Source of the DNA: Fimbriimonadaceae bacterium
GTDB lineage: Bacteria > Armatimonadota > Fimbriimonadia > Fimbriimonadales > Fimbriimonadaceae
Assembly (NCBI GenBank): GCA_019187105.1
Contig: JABAQM010000001.1
Span: 1,922,001-1,986,000, forward strand
Length of the DNA: 64,000 nt
Direction of reading: 5' to 3'
A program made the position numbers and the translations under genes. Positions 26,901 through 34,739 of the stretch are shown here, piece by piece. Under the pieces are notes generated by a model, which ran no database searches, was not told the DNA's origin, and saw only the letters and a program-made list of their open reading frames with translations. Numbering within the stretch: the stretch's first letter is position 1; each line of letters opens with the position of its first letter.

Positions 26901-27162
26901 AGGAAACCGCGAAATTGAGCTTGGATTCGAGCTTTCCAGATCGCCACCGATCGGCTTCACCTCTTTGGAGTCGATCGAGGCTGCTCGCCGCCTCGATCTC
27001 AAACCCCGTTTGGCCGTCGATCGCCTTCCAGCTCAGGATCGGCTTGGCTTCGCCGATCCCGATCGCGGGTGAAGGCCGGTTCTCGCATCGCAAGTCCGTC
27101 GGTCGAATATCGATCGGAGAAACACTCATTCCAAGAAGCACCAAGCCGGCCGCAAAGACCAT
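23962..27162 (-). CDS. Secreted alpha-L-rhamnosidase (GH78)
   Basis: This 1066-residue hydrolase cleaves terminal L-rhamnose from glycans or glycosides. It has a hydrophobic signal-like start, an Ig-like N-terminal domain, a discoidin-like (F5/8C) insertion at about residues 150-300 (IEKWVAIDLGKAQTIDSVTL), the GH78 N-domain and the (alpha/alpha)6 barrel. GH78 acid is visible as Glu647 in DCPQRDERLGWTGD and the base as Glu926 in GATTIWERWDG. Length suits a large GH78. It is coupled by GTGA to a flavin dehydrogenase, an uncommon partner. It might act in plant or bacterial polysaccharide use. Confidence 0.93.
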   Translation of the reverse strand: MVFAAGLVLLGMSVSPIDIRPTDLRCENRPSPAIGIGEAKPILSWKAIDGQTGFEIEAASSLDRLQRGEADRWRSGKLESKLNFAVSYEGKPLKSDQETFWRLRLWLGAVPTEWSAVHRWRTGLLSGKDWKASWIEAPSDRPKPQAARNGFHTEMVGSGDIEKWVAIDLGKAQTIDSVTLYPAKPYDWPDTYTGFLFPVRFVIEIASDPSFSAPTVFYDGTASDFPRPDKPVVLRGSAVKGRHVRLRVTKLASRKEKEHGLALAEMEVRNGGDLLSRDKAVTASDSIETVAYGRRYLVDGDLESHGPLNGEAHASPVFRKAFEVKPGLARATLYATAHGVYQPLLNGKLLGNERLAPEWTDFRKRLLAQAYDLDLSPGRHVLGFYMGDGWYAGRIGMAQMLTGTGLYRYVYGDRLGLLAQLHLEYENGDTEVVVTDGSWQCLTDGPYRLTDNLDGETFEPAKVPEWTSGTWDRVRSVTRAKEPIVMQPQDPVRIERELPLRKKTTLDTDRVILDFGQNFAGVVRLKFSAPAGTMVKIRHSEMLLPDGSIYVENLRGVPATDTVTATGETGQVYEPIFTFHGFRYAEVSGIGAEQIQDATGIVFSSMPEETASFVCSNDRLNQLWSNIGWTLRSNLLAVPTDCPQRDERLGWTGDIQVFARSAAYLSDVENFLEKWSADMRDAQLPDGRYPDVAPHLAPSHNPGSFTGVPAWGDAGVIVPWRVYEHYGNRRLLERHFDSAKRWVDWIAKNNPDHIWRKSRGNDYNDWLNGDTLIAEGYPKEGGSIPNELFASLMFAQSTRMVSQMAEALGRPEAAEYRARYEEINGAILANFVSDDGTVKGDTQSGYGLCLAILQLSPDVRVKMAAKLKAAIDRYDGRISTGFVSTVPMMHQLVRHGLAKEAFQLLTSRRFPSWLYSVDQGATTIWERWDGWVAGRGFQNPGMNSFNHYAIGAVAEFMMEHVAGIALDGPITNRRFRIAPIPEGGLSWAKGRWPTRLGEVACSWELTGGEWRIEFTVPSNSVATIALPTKVTSVVESSGLAWRTVNGVLAAEAPPGTYAVRVKWPLK

Positions 27163-27189
27163 GATCGGTTAGCATAGCCGACCAGGGGG

Positions 27190-27783
27190 CTAAAGCTCTC
27201 GGCGGTATTGGAGTGCGCTGAGCAAGGTCGCGCTGTCGGCGTAGTCCAGTTCGCCACCCACCGGCATGCCGTGGGCGAGTCGGGTGATCTTCACGCCGAT
27301 CGGCTTGATCAGCTTGGCCAGATAGAGCGCGGTGGCATCGCCTTCAATCGTCGGGTTGGTGGCCACGATCACTTCCTCCACCGGGCCCGAGAGACGATGG
27401 AGCAGCTCTCTGATCCGAAGCTGCTCAGGTCCGATACCTTCCATCGGATTCAGCAGGCCATGGAGCACGTGATACATGCCACGAAACTCATTCAGCCGTT
27501 CCATGGCCGCAATGTCGCGGGGTTCGGCAACCACGCAGATCAGCGCTTCCGAACGCTTGGGGTCGCTGCAGATGGCGCATCGCTCACCCTCAGCGACGTT
27601 CTGACAAACGTCGCAAAACCGTAGGGAGGTCTTCGCCTTCCAGATGGAATCGCTCAGTCGCCGGGCGTCGTCCTCCGGCATACGAAGGACGTGAAAAGCC
27701 AGGCGCTGCGCTGACTTGGGACCCACGCCGGGCAGACGTTCAAACTGCTCGATGAGCTCGGCGAGGGGCTTGGCGAACGACAT
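27190..27783 (-). CDS. recR: Recombination protein RecR
   Basis: RecR helps load RecA at gaps through the RecFOR path. The 197-residue protein has a helix-hairpin-helix start (FERLPGVGPKSAQRLAFH), a C4 zinc finger (CDVC...CAIC) near residue 57, and a Toprim domain with VATNPTIEGDATALYLAKL. Length is typical. It is six bases after ybaB in the dnaX-ybaB-recR block. Confidence 0.97.
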   Translation of the reverse strand: MSFAKPLAELIEQFERLPGVGPKSAQRLAFHVLRMPEDDARRLSDSIWKAKTSLRFCDVCQNVAEGERCAICSDPKRSEALICVVAEPRDIAAMERLNEFRGMYHVLHGLLNPMEGIGPEQLRIRELLHRLSGPVEEVIVATNPTIEGDATALYLAKLIKPIGVKITRLAHGMPVGGELDYADSATLLSALQYRREL

Positions 27784-27789
27784 TCCGGA

Positions 27790-28110
27790 TTAGAGGCCCG
27801 GAATTTTCGGCATGATCGCCTGAACGCGCTCGTTGCGCAGGGCGGTTGATCGTTCGTTGCCGTCGCGGACTACGCTCAGAATGAGATCTTCGAGCGCCTC
27901 GATGTCTTCCGGATCGACGACCGACGGATCGATCTTGATCGACTGCATTTCACCGATGCCGTTGTAAACCGCCTTGACCGGTCCCTTGTCGACCGTGAAC
28001 GTCTCCTGGGCGAGTGCCGCCTCGATGTTTTGCGCCTGGGCCATTGCCTCCTGCGCCTGCTTCATCATGTTGCCGAAACCCTGGCCGCCAAAACTTTTCG
28101 GTAACTTCAT
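27790..28110 (-). CDS. ybaB: YbaB/EbfC nucleoid-associated protein
   Basis: This 106-residue protein of the YbaB/EbfC family binds DNA as a dimer of alpha/beta tweezers. It begins MKLPKSFGGQGFGNMMKQAQ and has the family central SIKIDPSVVDPEDIEALEDL. The ATG at 28110 lies four bases after the dnaX stop; a longer frame to 28149 overlaps dnaX and is rejected. The position between dnaX and recR is the classical one. Confidence 0.95.
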   Translation of the reverse strand: MKLPKSFGGQGFGNMMKQAQEAMAQAQNIEAALAQETFTVDKGPVKAVYNGIGEMQSIKIDPSVVDPEDIEALEDLILSVVRDGNERSTALRNERVQAIMPKIPGL

Positions 28111-28114
28111 GGGC

Positions 28115-29716
28115 TTACTTATTGCCTCCAAACACATCGCGAGCCGCATCGTAGAGCTGCTCGCCTTCTAGCGGCAAGTCTACCGCTGGAGGTTCGAAGC
28201 TAGAAGCTTCGCCGTTCGCCTGGTGCGTGAATTCAAGCAGGATCTTCGTAGCGGAGGCCTCGCCAAGGAACTCGTAAATCTTGTCGAGCAAGGCTTGCCG
28301 CTTGTTCACCCAATCGACATCCGAGACGCGTTTGAGTTCAATCTTCGCCTTGCCCGAAGCCACCTCTGAAACCCGGCTGCCGGCGAGCCTCTGAAAAGCG
28401 GTGAGGGACTCATTGGCAATCTTGCTCGCCACGACATGCCAAACCTCGGCAAATTCGTCGATTTGAGGATCGCCGGTGGGAGCTGGACGAGGAATCGACC
28501 GTTCAGGGTGTTCCTTCTGCGAAGATTTCTGCGCCGGGGGCGTCGGCGCGGGTTCAGCGGTGGGGGAAGCTACCTTTGGTGCGATAACCGCCTTCGCAGG
28601 TTCCACTTTTGGTTCGGCCGCGACCGTGGTCGTTCGCGGCGACAGGTCCCAGCCCAAGAGCTCTCCCTCAAGCCAAATTCGGGGCATAGTCACGTCGCGA
28701 ATCACGCGATGCGCGTTGGCTACCAAGCCGCGGAGGACGAGGAGTCGCTCCCGACCCACAAACTGGGCCATGGCATGCATCGCCGCCTCGGCGGCGGCGT
28801 CGTGGCTGTTGCCGGCTACCTGATAAGCCGACCGTGTCAAGTCAGCAAGCCGATACTGAAGGGACTCCAGGAGCGACCGAGGATCGCGACCGCGCCGAAC
28901 CACTTCGTCGAGGCGCTCGAGCAGCAGGGCCGCATCTCGATTGCAGATTGCCTTGATCACATCGTCGACGAGGTCGTCCCCGATCAAACCAAGCTGCTCG
29001 TAGACGTCGTCGAGAGTCATCCGCCCCTCGAGCGTTATGGAAACCTGTTCAAACAGGCTCAGCGCATCGCGGTAGCCGCCGTCGGCGATCCGCGCAATCG
29101 CGGAGAGGGCGGTGATGTCGGCTTCGATACCTTCTTCGGCGGCGACGAACTGCAATCGCTCAGTGAGGTGTTGAAGGGTGCCGCGGTGGAACTCGAACTT
29201 CTGGCATCGCGACCGGATGGTCGGCGGAACCTTGCTGAATTCGGTCGTTGCCAGGATGAAAACCAGATGTTCGGGCGGCTCCTCGATCGTTTTCAGAAGG
29301 GCGTCAAATGCCTTGTTGGAAAGGTCGTGGACTTCGTCGATGATGAAGATCTTGAAACGGCAGGTTGCCGGCTTGTAATCGGCAACGTCGACGATCGACT
29401 CCCGGATCTGGTCCACCCCCGATTCGCTCGCCGCGTCCATCTCGAAGACGTCCAGACAACGTCCTTCGGTGATCTCGATGCAGTTGGCGCATTGATTGCA
29501 AGGTTCAGGACTCGGGCCCTTTTCGCAGTTGAGTGCCTTCGCCAACAGGCGCGCAGATGACGTCTTGCCGGTCCCGCGCGGCCCGGTGAAGAGGAAGGCG
29601 TGCGCCATTTTCCCCTGCTTGATCGAATTCTGCAGCGTGCGGACGACATGCTCTTGGCCAATCAGATCGCCAAAGGTCTGGCTGCGGTATTTGCGATAAA
29701 GCGCGATATGGGCCAC
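28115..29716 (-). CDS. dnaX: DNA polymerase III subunit gamma/tau
   Basis: DnaX is the ATPase of the replicative clamp loader. The 533-residue protein has Walker A GPRGTGKTSSARLLAKAL near residue 43, a CNQCANC zinc module, Walker B-like FIIDEVHDLS, sensor ATTEFSKVPPTIRSRC and a variable, Pro/Ala-rich linker (about 365-410) before a C-terminal domain. It starts with GTG at 29716, 17 bases after the SRP RNA. A possible internal frameshift for gamma was not evident. Confidence 0.96.
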   Translation of the reverse strand: MAHIALYRKYRSQTFGDLIGQEHVVRTLQNSIKQGKMAHAFLFTGPRGTGKTSSARLLAKALNCEKGPSPEPCNQCANCIEITEGRCLDVFEMDAASESGVDQIRESIVDVADYKPATCRFKIFIIDEVHDLSNKAFDALLKTIEEPPEHLVFILATTEFSKVPPTIRSRCQKFEFHRGTLQHLTERLQFVAAEEGIEADITALSAIARIADGGYRDALSLFEQVSITLEGRMTLDDVYEQLGLIGDDLVDDVIKAICNRDAALLLERLDEVVRRGRDPRSLLESLQYRLADLTRSAYQVAGNSHDAAAEAAMHAMAQFVGRERLLVLRGLVANAHRVIRDVTMPRIWLEGELLGWDLSPRTTTVAAEPKVEPAKAVIAPKVASPTAEPAPTPPAQKSSQKEHPERSIPRPAPTGDPQIDEFAEVWHVVASKIANESLTAFQRLAGSRVSEVASGKAKIELKRVSDVDWVNKRQALLDKIYEFLGEASATKILLEFTHQANGEASSFEPPAVDLPLEGEQLYDAARDVFGGNK

Positions 29717-29732
29717 GTCGTTAAATTCGGGC

Positions 29733-29826
29733 GCCGGGAAGGGTGCATCGCACAGAGGTTCGACTTACCGTTGCTACCTTCCAGTCCTGGCGGGGTTCAT
29801 CGGCCTGCCGCCGTGCAGTTCCCGGC
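29733..29826 (-). ncRNA. ffs: Signal recognition particle RNA (small, 4.5S-like)
   Basis: On the minus strand the tip reads CCAGGACTGGAAGGTAGCA then ACGGTAAG, which matches the conserved SRP domain IV: an asymmetric loop around CCAGG/AGCA with a GGAA tetraloop. The outer ends, GCCGGGAA (plus 29819-29826) and TTCCCGGC (plus 29733-29740), pair perfectly, giving about 94 bases, the size of a small bacterial SRP RNA without an Alu domain. It binds Ffh and helps target membrane proteins. It lies directly upstream of dnaX, as the scr RNA does in Bacillus. A -35 TTGGTG (29861-29866) and -10 TACACT (29837-29842), 18 bases apart, precede it. Confidence 0.88.
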
Positions 29827-29836
29827 ATGCTCGGTG

Positions 29837-29866
29837 AGTGTACTCCGGGTTTGTTGGCGTCACCAA
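29837..29866 (-). promoter_or_regulatory. Promoter of the SRP RNA/dnaX operon
   Basis: Minus-strand TTGGTG (plus 29861-29866) and TACACT (plus 29837-29842) are 18 bases apart and predict a start near 29830, a few bases before the SRP RNA stem. The match is fair rather than strong. Confidence 0.5.
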
Positions 29867-29914
29867 TGGCTTCACCAAGATGGCTTGGCGGGGGCTTGGT
29901 CTAAACTCCATCCC

Positions 29915-32839
29915 ATGTCTCTCGTAGCCGCCACGCTCGCGATCGCACTCGTGCCGATCACCCAAGAAAGGCCGCAGCTCAAGCCGCTTCCCGATAAGAA
30001 CGAAGAAGTCACCAAGTACATGACTCCGATTCCCCGGTCGGCGCCAGCCAGCCTGCGGATGGCTGCCTATCGGGATCGCAAGCGGATGGAGGCAGAGTCG
30101 CTCTTTGGCAACCTCAAGTGGCGCTGCATAGGTCCCGAGTACCAGGGTGGCCGGGTCGTCGATATCGAGGTTCCTCGGGCGAAACCCCAGACGACGTTCT
30201 GTGCGTTCGCCACGGGTGGGCTGTGGCGGAGCGACGACAACCGGATTACGTGGCGACCGATTTTCGACAACGAGAGCGCTTTCTCGATAGGAGACATCGC
30301 GATCGATTCGACCGGTGAGACAATCTGGGTCGGAACCGGCGAGAACAACAACCAGCGCACCAGCTATGCGGGAACCGGTGTCTTCCGCAGTACCGACGGC
30401 GGCAAGACGTGGACCCATCTCGGGCTCGAAGAGACCCACCGCATTGGTCGAATCGTCGTCCATCCGAAGGACCCAAAGACCGTCTATGTCGCGGCGATTG
30501 GCGCGCTCTACAGCGCCAACCCTAATCGAGGAGTGTTCAAGACAACGGACGCCGGGCGTACGTGGAGCCATGTGCTCAAGCTCGACGACACAACCGGCGT
30601 TATCGACCTGATTCTCGATCCACGCAACCCAGACACCCTATTGGCAGCCGCCCTCGATCGCGATCGGCGGGCGTGGAATTTCCGCGAGGCGGGAAAGGGC
30701 AGCGCGATTTATCGGACCGCGAACGGCGGCAAGTCGTGGGACAAGATCACCGCCGGGGTTCCGAGCGGCCAGGTTATGGGTCGTACCGGCCTCGCCTACG
30801 CGCCCTCTTCGCCGAACGTTGTCTACGCCTTTGTCGATAACCAGGGGCCGGATCCGAACACCCTTTATTGGGATGAGAGGCAGCCGAAGGGTGTGCTGAC
30901 GGCAAGGCGCTTGAAGTTCATAACCGATGAACAGCTCGCCGGGATCGACGCCAAGGTCTGGGATCGCTTCGTTACCACCTATTTGCCAACAGGTTCAAAA
31001 GCGGATGAGCTCCTGCAGCAGATCAAGGACAAGAAGCTGAAGATCGCCGACATAGAGGCGCTGGTCGAAAAGAGGAACCCGCGAGCCCTGCAGTACGAAA
31101 TGATGGAGGCCGAGGTGTTCCGCAGCGAGAACTTCGGCAAGACCTGGAAGAAAACCTCGCTCAAGATCGGCGAGCACGGCTACTACTACTGCGGCCAGGT
31201 TAGCGTGAACCCGAAGGACGCGAATGACATCGTCACGCTTGGCACGATTGTCCTGAGGTCAAGGGACGGTGGGCGTACCTGGAAGGAAATCGCATCGCAG
31301 AACCACGTCGACCACCACGCCTGGTGGTTCGATCCGGAAAACCCGGATCACATCATGAACGGCAACGACGGTGGCCTCTACATCAGCCATGACGGCGGGC
31401 AGAACTGGGAGCATATCAACAAGATGCCCGTCGGCCAGTTCACGACGATCGCGGTGGACAACAAGCGCCCATACAATGTCATGGGCGGTCTGCAGGACAA
31501 CGGGACCCAGTTCGGCCCCAGCACGTATCGTCTCGGGAGCCAGGGTCAACAGTTCTCGTCGGTCTGGCGATCGGTGGGCGGCGGAGATGGCAGCGCGGTC
31601 GCGTTCGATCCGCGTGAAGACCGTGACGTGATCTATATCGCATCGCAATTTGGCGCCCACAGTGCCCGCGATCTCCGGACAAACCAAGGCTGGGGGACAC
31701 GAGCAAGCGTGCAGGGCGAAGCCTTGCGCTACAACTGGGTTTCTCCGCTCATTATCTCCCCCCACCACCCCGACATCATCTACTTGGGGGCCAACCGTGT
31801 CTTTCGGTCGCTGAACATGGGACGCCGGTATGAGCCGATAAGCCCGGACATCACGAAGAACAAGGTCAACGGCGACGTCCCGTTCTCCACCATCAAGGAG
31901 ATGGCCGAGAGCCCACTGAAGTTTGGAACGCTGATTGTCGGCTGTGATGACGGGACGGTCAAGATCACGCGCGACCATGGGGCGACGTGGATCGATACGC
32001 CGACTCCTCAGCCGGACAAGTGGGTCAGCCGCGTCGTTGCCTCTCGATGGGAGCCGGCAACGTTCTACGTCAGCCAATCCGGTTATCGGGAGGACGACTT
32101 CAGCGCCTACCTCTGGAAGAGCACCGACTATGGCAAGACGTGGGAGTCGATCGTCGGCGATCTGCCTGGAGAAACGATCAACGTGATCCGAGAGGATCCT
32201 GTCGATTCGAAGAAGCTGTTCATCGGCACGGACCTTGGGGTGTGGATGACCGAAGATGGCGGCGCCCACTGGACGCCTCTCCATGGCGGGATTCCGCGAA
32301 CGCCCGTACACGATTTGGTCATCCAAGAGCGGGAGGACGAGCTCGTTATCGCAAGCCACGCTCGATCGGTCTGGATTTTCAGCCTGAAGCCGATCCGCGA
32401 TCTTCCAAAGGATGTCCGAGACAAGGAACTGCACATCTACCCGGTGAGCAACCTCACCTTCTCGCCGCGCTGGGGAATGCCTTCGCGACAAGATTGGCAA
32501 TCGGATCCAATCACGGGGCCACGAATAGCCGTTCGCTTCTGGACTCGGACGGCTGGCAAGGCGACCATCGCGATCAAGTCCAAGGACGGCACTACGACCA
32601 TCAAGTCGAAGGAAATCGACGCCCTTCGCGGCTTCAACAACGTCGATCTTGATCCGATGCTGCAGCCCGGCAATCAGGTTATCGAGCCCAAGGTCCGGCA
32701 GCCGAAGAGCTTGGAAGAAGCCCTGGCGGATCCTTATGAAGACCAGCGGCCCAAATTCATCGCACCTGGCGAATATGTGATCGAGATCAGCGTCGGCGGC
32801 AGAACCGAAAAGATCGACTGGAAGATTTCGGTCGACTAG
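29915..32839 (+). CDS. VPS10/sortilin-like Asp-box (BNR) repeat protein
   Basis: This 974-residue protein has a short hydrophobic start and many Asp-box/BNR motifs of the form S-x-D-x-G-x-T/S-W: nine can be read (STDGGKTWTHLG, TTDAGRTWSHVL, TANGGKSWDKI, SENFGKTWKKT, SRDGGRTWKEI, SHDGGQNWEHI, TRDHGATWIDT, STDYGKTWESI, TEDGGAHWTPL). This is the fold of the VPS10-type propellers annotated as glycosyl hydrolase-like; in most members no catalytic activity is known. The ATG at 29915 is chosen since earlier in-frame ATGs lie on the opposite SRP RNA and dnaX. The stop shares CTAG with the M28 peptidase. Secretion is probable. Confidence 0.88.
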   Translation: MSLVAATLAIALVPITQERPQLKPLPDKNEEVTKYMTPIPRSAPASLRMAAYRDRKRMEAESLFGNLKWRCIGPEYQGGRVVDIEVPRAKPQTTFCAFATGGLWRSDDNRITWRPIFDNESAFSIGDIAIDSTGETIWVGTGENNNQRTSYAGTGVFRSTDGGKTWTHLGLEETHRIGRIVVHPKDPKTVYVAAIGALYSANPNRGVFKTTDAGRTWSHVLKLDDTTGVIDLILDPRNPDTLLAAALDRDRRAWNFREAGKGSAIYRTANGGKSWDKITAGVPSGQVMGRTGLAYAPSSPNVVYAFVDNQGPDPNTLYWDERQPKGVLTARRLKFITDEQLAGIDAKVWDRFVTTYLPTGSKADELLQQIKDKKLKIADIEALVEKRNPRALQYEMMEAEVFRSENFGKTWKKTSLKIGEHGYYYCGQVSVNPKDANDIVTLGTIVLRSRDGGRTWKEIASQNHVDHHAWWFDPENPDHIMNGNDGGLYISHDGGQNWEHINKMPVGQFTTIAVDNKRPYNVMGGLQDNGTQFGPSTYRLGSQGQQFSSVWRSVGGGDGSAVAFDPREDRDVIYIASQFGAHSARDLRTNQGWGTRASVQGEALRYNWVSPLIISPHHPDIIYLGANRVFRSLNMGRRYEPISPDITKNKVNGDVPFSTIKEMAESPLKFGTLIVGCDDGTVKITRDHGATWIDTPTPQPDKWVSRVVASRWEPATFYVSQSGYREDDFSAYLWKSTDYGKTWESIVGDLPGETINVIREDPVDSKKLFIGTDLGVWMTEDGGAHWTPLHGGIPRTPVHDLVIQEREDELVIASHARSVWIFSLKPIRDLPKDVRDKELHIYPVSNLTFSPRWGMPSRQDWQSDPITGPRIAVRFWTRTAGKATIAIKSKDGTTTIKSKEIDALRGFNNVDLDPMLQPGNQVIEPKVRQPKSLEEALADPYEDQRPKFIAPGEYVIEISVGGRTEKIDWKISVD

Positions 32840-34674
32840 CGCCGAGGAGCTGCCGGCTGGACGGCGACATTGACATTGGCCGCCGGCTTGCCGGCGGTCA
32901 GGACCGCGACCGGATCGGTGGAAGCGAAGGCCAACTGGCCGGATTCGAACACTCTTGCTTCGACCGTGTAGGTTGCCGTATTGTCAAGGGTTGCCGTCTC
33001 GTAACGGAGACAGTAGCGGAATGGCAGTTGTCCCGGGCGTTTTGATAAGGTCTCGTCCACGAGCGTGCGCTTGCCGGCCATGTCGACCTTGAAAAGTCTC
33101 ACCTGGATCGTGGCCTGCGGGGAAAGCTCGACCTTGGGCTCCTGCGTTACTCGGCCCGTCACATACTTGCCGGTCTTGGAAAATGTCGGCTTGGTGGCGG
33201 TCGTGGCCAGCTCACAGGCGGCCAGATACAGCCACTTCGTGATGTTGGACATCTTGGGGTAATTCAGCTTGTCGGGCGTGTCGCCTTCCTTGTGATAGTC
33301 CTCATGCTCGCCCGTCCATGCCTTAAGGGTGGGGACGCCTGCGGCGATGAAATTGCCCGTGTCGCTGCGCATCGATCGGTCCTCCTTGTCGTCCCGGAGG
33401 TTCAGGCCAATGTGCTCGTTCATGCGATGGAGGAGCTTATACAGGTCGGGTGAGTTTAGCTTCGCCGATGCACAGTAGATCGAATTGCGGTTGTCGTCGG
33501 CGACATCACCCAGTGGTGCGTTGTTGGCATCGCGGCCGACCATATCCATGTTGAGATAGGCGATCGTCGATGACATCGGCATGTGGGGGCGGGCGGTATA
33601 GAACTTCGATCCGTGGAGGCCGGTTTCCTCGCTGCTCCAGAAGGCGAAGATCACCGTGCGCTTTGGCTTGACGGGATTGGCTGCCATTGCCTTGGCGATC
33701 ATGAGGTTCGCGGCGCACCCGCTCGCGTTGTCGTCGGCCCCGTAAAGCACCTTTGGCGGATCGCCCCCCATATGATCCAGGTGGCTGCCGATGACGACGG
33801 CTTCCGATTTCAGCTTTGGATCGCTTCCGGCAAGCTGGCCGAGAACATTGACGGTTTGGAAGCGCACGTCGAACGTCGACCTGCCCTTGCCAATCCAGGT
33901 CATCGGGGAGAGTTCAACCGTCGGCGCCTCGGGGTCTTTTTCGGCAAGATACGCCTTTGCTCCCGCGACTTCAGCAAGCTTGTTTGCCGCCGATTTCGTG
34001 AGCCGCATCGTTTCCGGCTTGCCCGTTGTCGAGGGGGTTTCGAGTTCCTTGATCTGAAGGCGACGTGGCGGACGCATCGACTCGCCACTGGCGACGCTGC
34101 ATTGAACAAGCGGTTTGAGCTTGCCGTTCGTGATAGCTTCGTTGATGGCGGTGCGGAGCGCCGAGGGGCTGTCGGGATGGAGGACAACGATCGCTCCGTT
34201 CATGGCTGCCCAGTCACGCTCGGTGAGCTTGAGCTCGCCAGACGACCGAACGAAGGCGAGCTTGGCCCGGAAGTCGATGTCACCAGTCGTGGTCCATTGG
34301 AACTCCTTTCCGAGGGTCAAGCCTTGAACGGGTCCTTCGGTTTCTGGTTCGAACTTGGCGCTTTCCGGGTCAACCACGAACTGCCCCATCGTAAACGCCT
34401 GGAAGAAGCTGCCGTTTTCCCCAGCGGGCTTGACGCCAATGGATTCCAGTTGGGCCGCGATCCAGCCGGCGGCGGCATTGTAGTACGGCGAAGACGGGTT
34501 TCGCCCCATGAAATCCGGGCCGGCAAGTTTATAGACCAGCTTCCGTGCGTCGGCTGCCTGGATCGTTTTGAAGCCCGGCAGCCAAGTCTTCGGCACGGGT
34601 TTGGCTCCCGGGTATTGCCCGAGACCGGCGCCGGAAAAGGCGGCGAGAACCAGGATCGCGAGACCGCGCTGCAT
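32836..34674 (-). CDS. Secreted M28-family zinc aminopeptidase
   Basis: This 612-residue protein has a signal peptide (MQRGLAILVLAAFSGAGLG) and an M28 domain with metal residues in GSHLDHMGG, the bridging Asp in GADDNASG, the Glu pair in WSSEETGLHG, the Asp in NMDMVGRDA and the late His in DYHKEGDT. A PA-like insert precedes the catalytic part. It should remove amino-terminal residues from extracellular peptides. The start is at ATG 34674, since 34701 adds residues before the n-region. It ends on a CTAG shared with the VPS10-like gene. Confidence 0.9.
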   Translation of the reverse strand: MQRGLAILVLAAFSGAGLGQYPGAKPVPKTWLPGFKTIQAADARKLVYKLAGPDFMGRNPSSPYYNAAAGWIAAQLESIGVKPAGENGSFFQAFTMGQFVVDPESAKFEPETEGPVQGLTLGKEFQWTTTGDIDFRAKLAFVRSSGELKLTERDWAAMNGAIVVLHPDSPSALRTAINEAITNGKLKPLVQCSVASGESMRPPRRLQIKELETPSTTGKPETMRLTKSAANKLAEVAGAKAYLAEKDPEAPTVELSPMTWIGKGRSTFDVRFQTVNVLGQLAGSDPKLKSEAVVIGSHLDHMGGDPPKVLYGADDNASGCAANLMIAKAMAANPVKPKRTVIFAFWSSEETGLHGSKFYTARPHMPMSSTIAYLNMDMVGRDANNAPLGDVADDNRNSIYCASAKLNSPDLYKLLHRMNEHIGLNLRDDKEDRSMRSDTGNFIAAGVPTLKAWTGEHEDYHKEGDTPDKLNYPKMSNITKWLYLAACELATTATKPTFSKTGKYVTGRVTQEPKVELSPQATIQVRLFKVDMAGKRTLVDETLSKRPGQLPFRYCLRYETATLDNTATYTVEARVFESGQLAFASTDPVAVLTAGKPAANVNVAVQPAAPRR

Positions 34675-34739
34675 CCCGCTATTGTACAGAAGCCTTCCCA
34701 AATTCGCGGACTCAATGGGTTGAGCCCCGTCCTGACCAT

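Noticed and set aside
28436-29560. A 374-codon open frame on the + strand
   Set aside because: It is antisense to the well-supported dnaX gene and shows shadow codon use.
31259-32500. A 413-codon open frame on the - strand
   Set aside because: It is antisense to the VPS10-like gene, whose Asp boxes fix the real frame.
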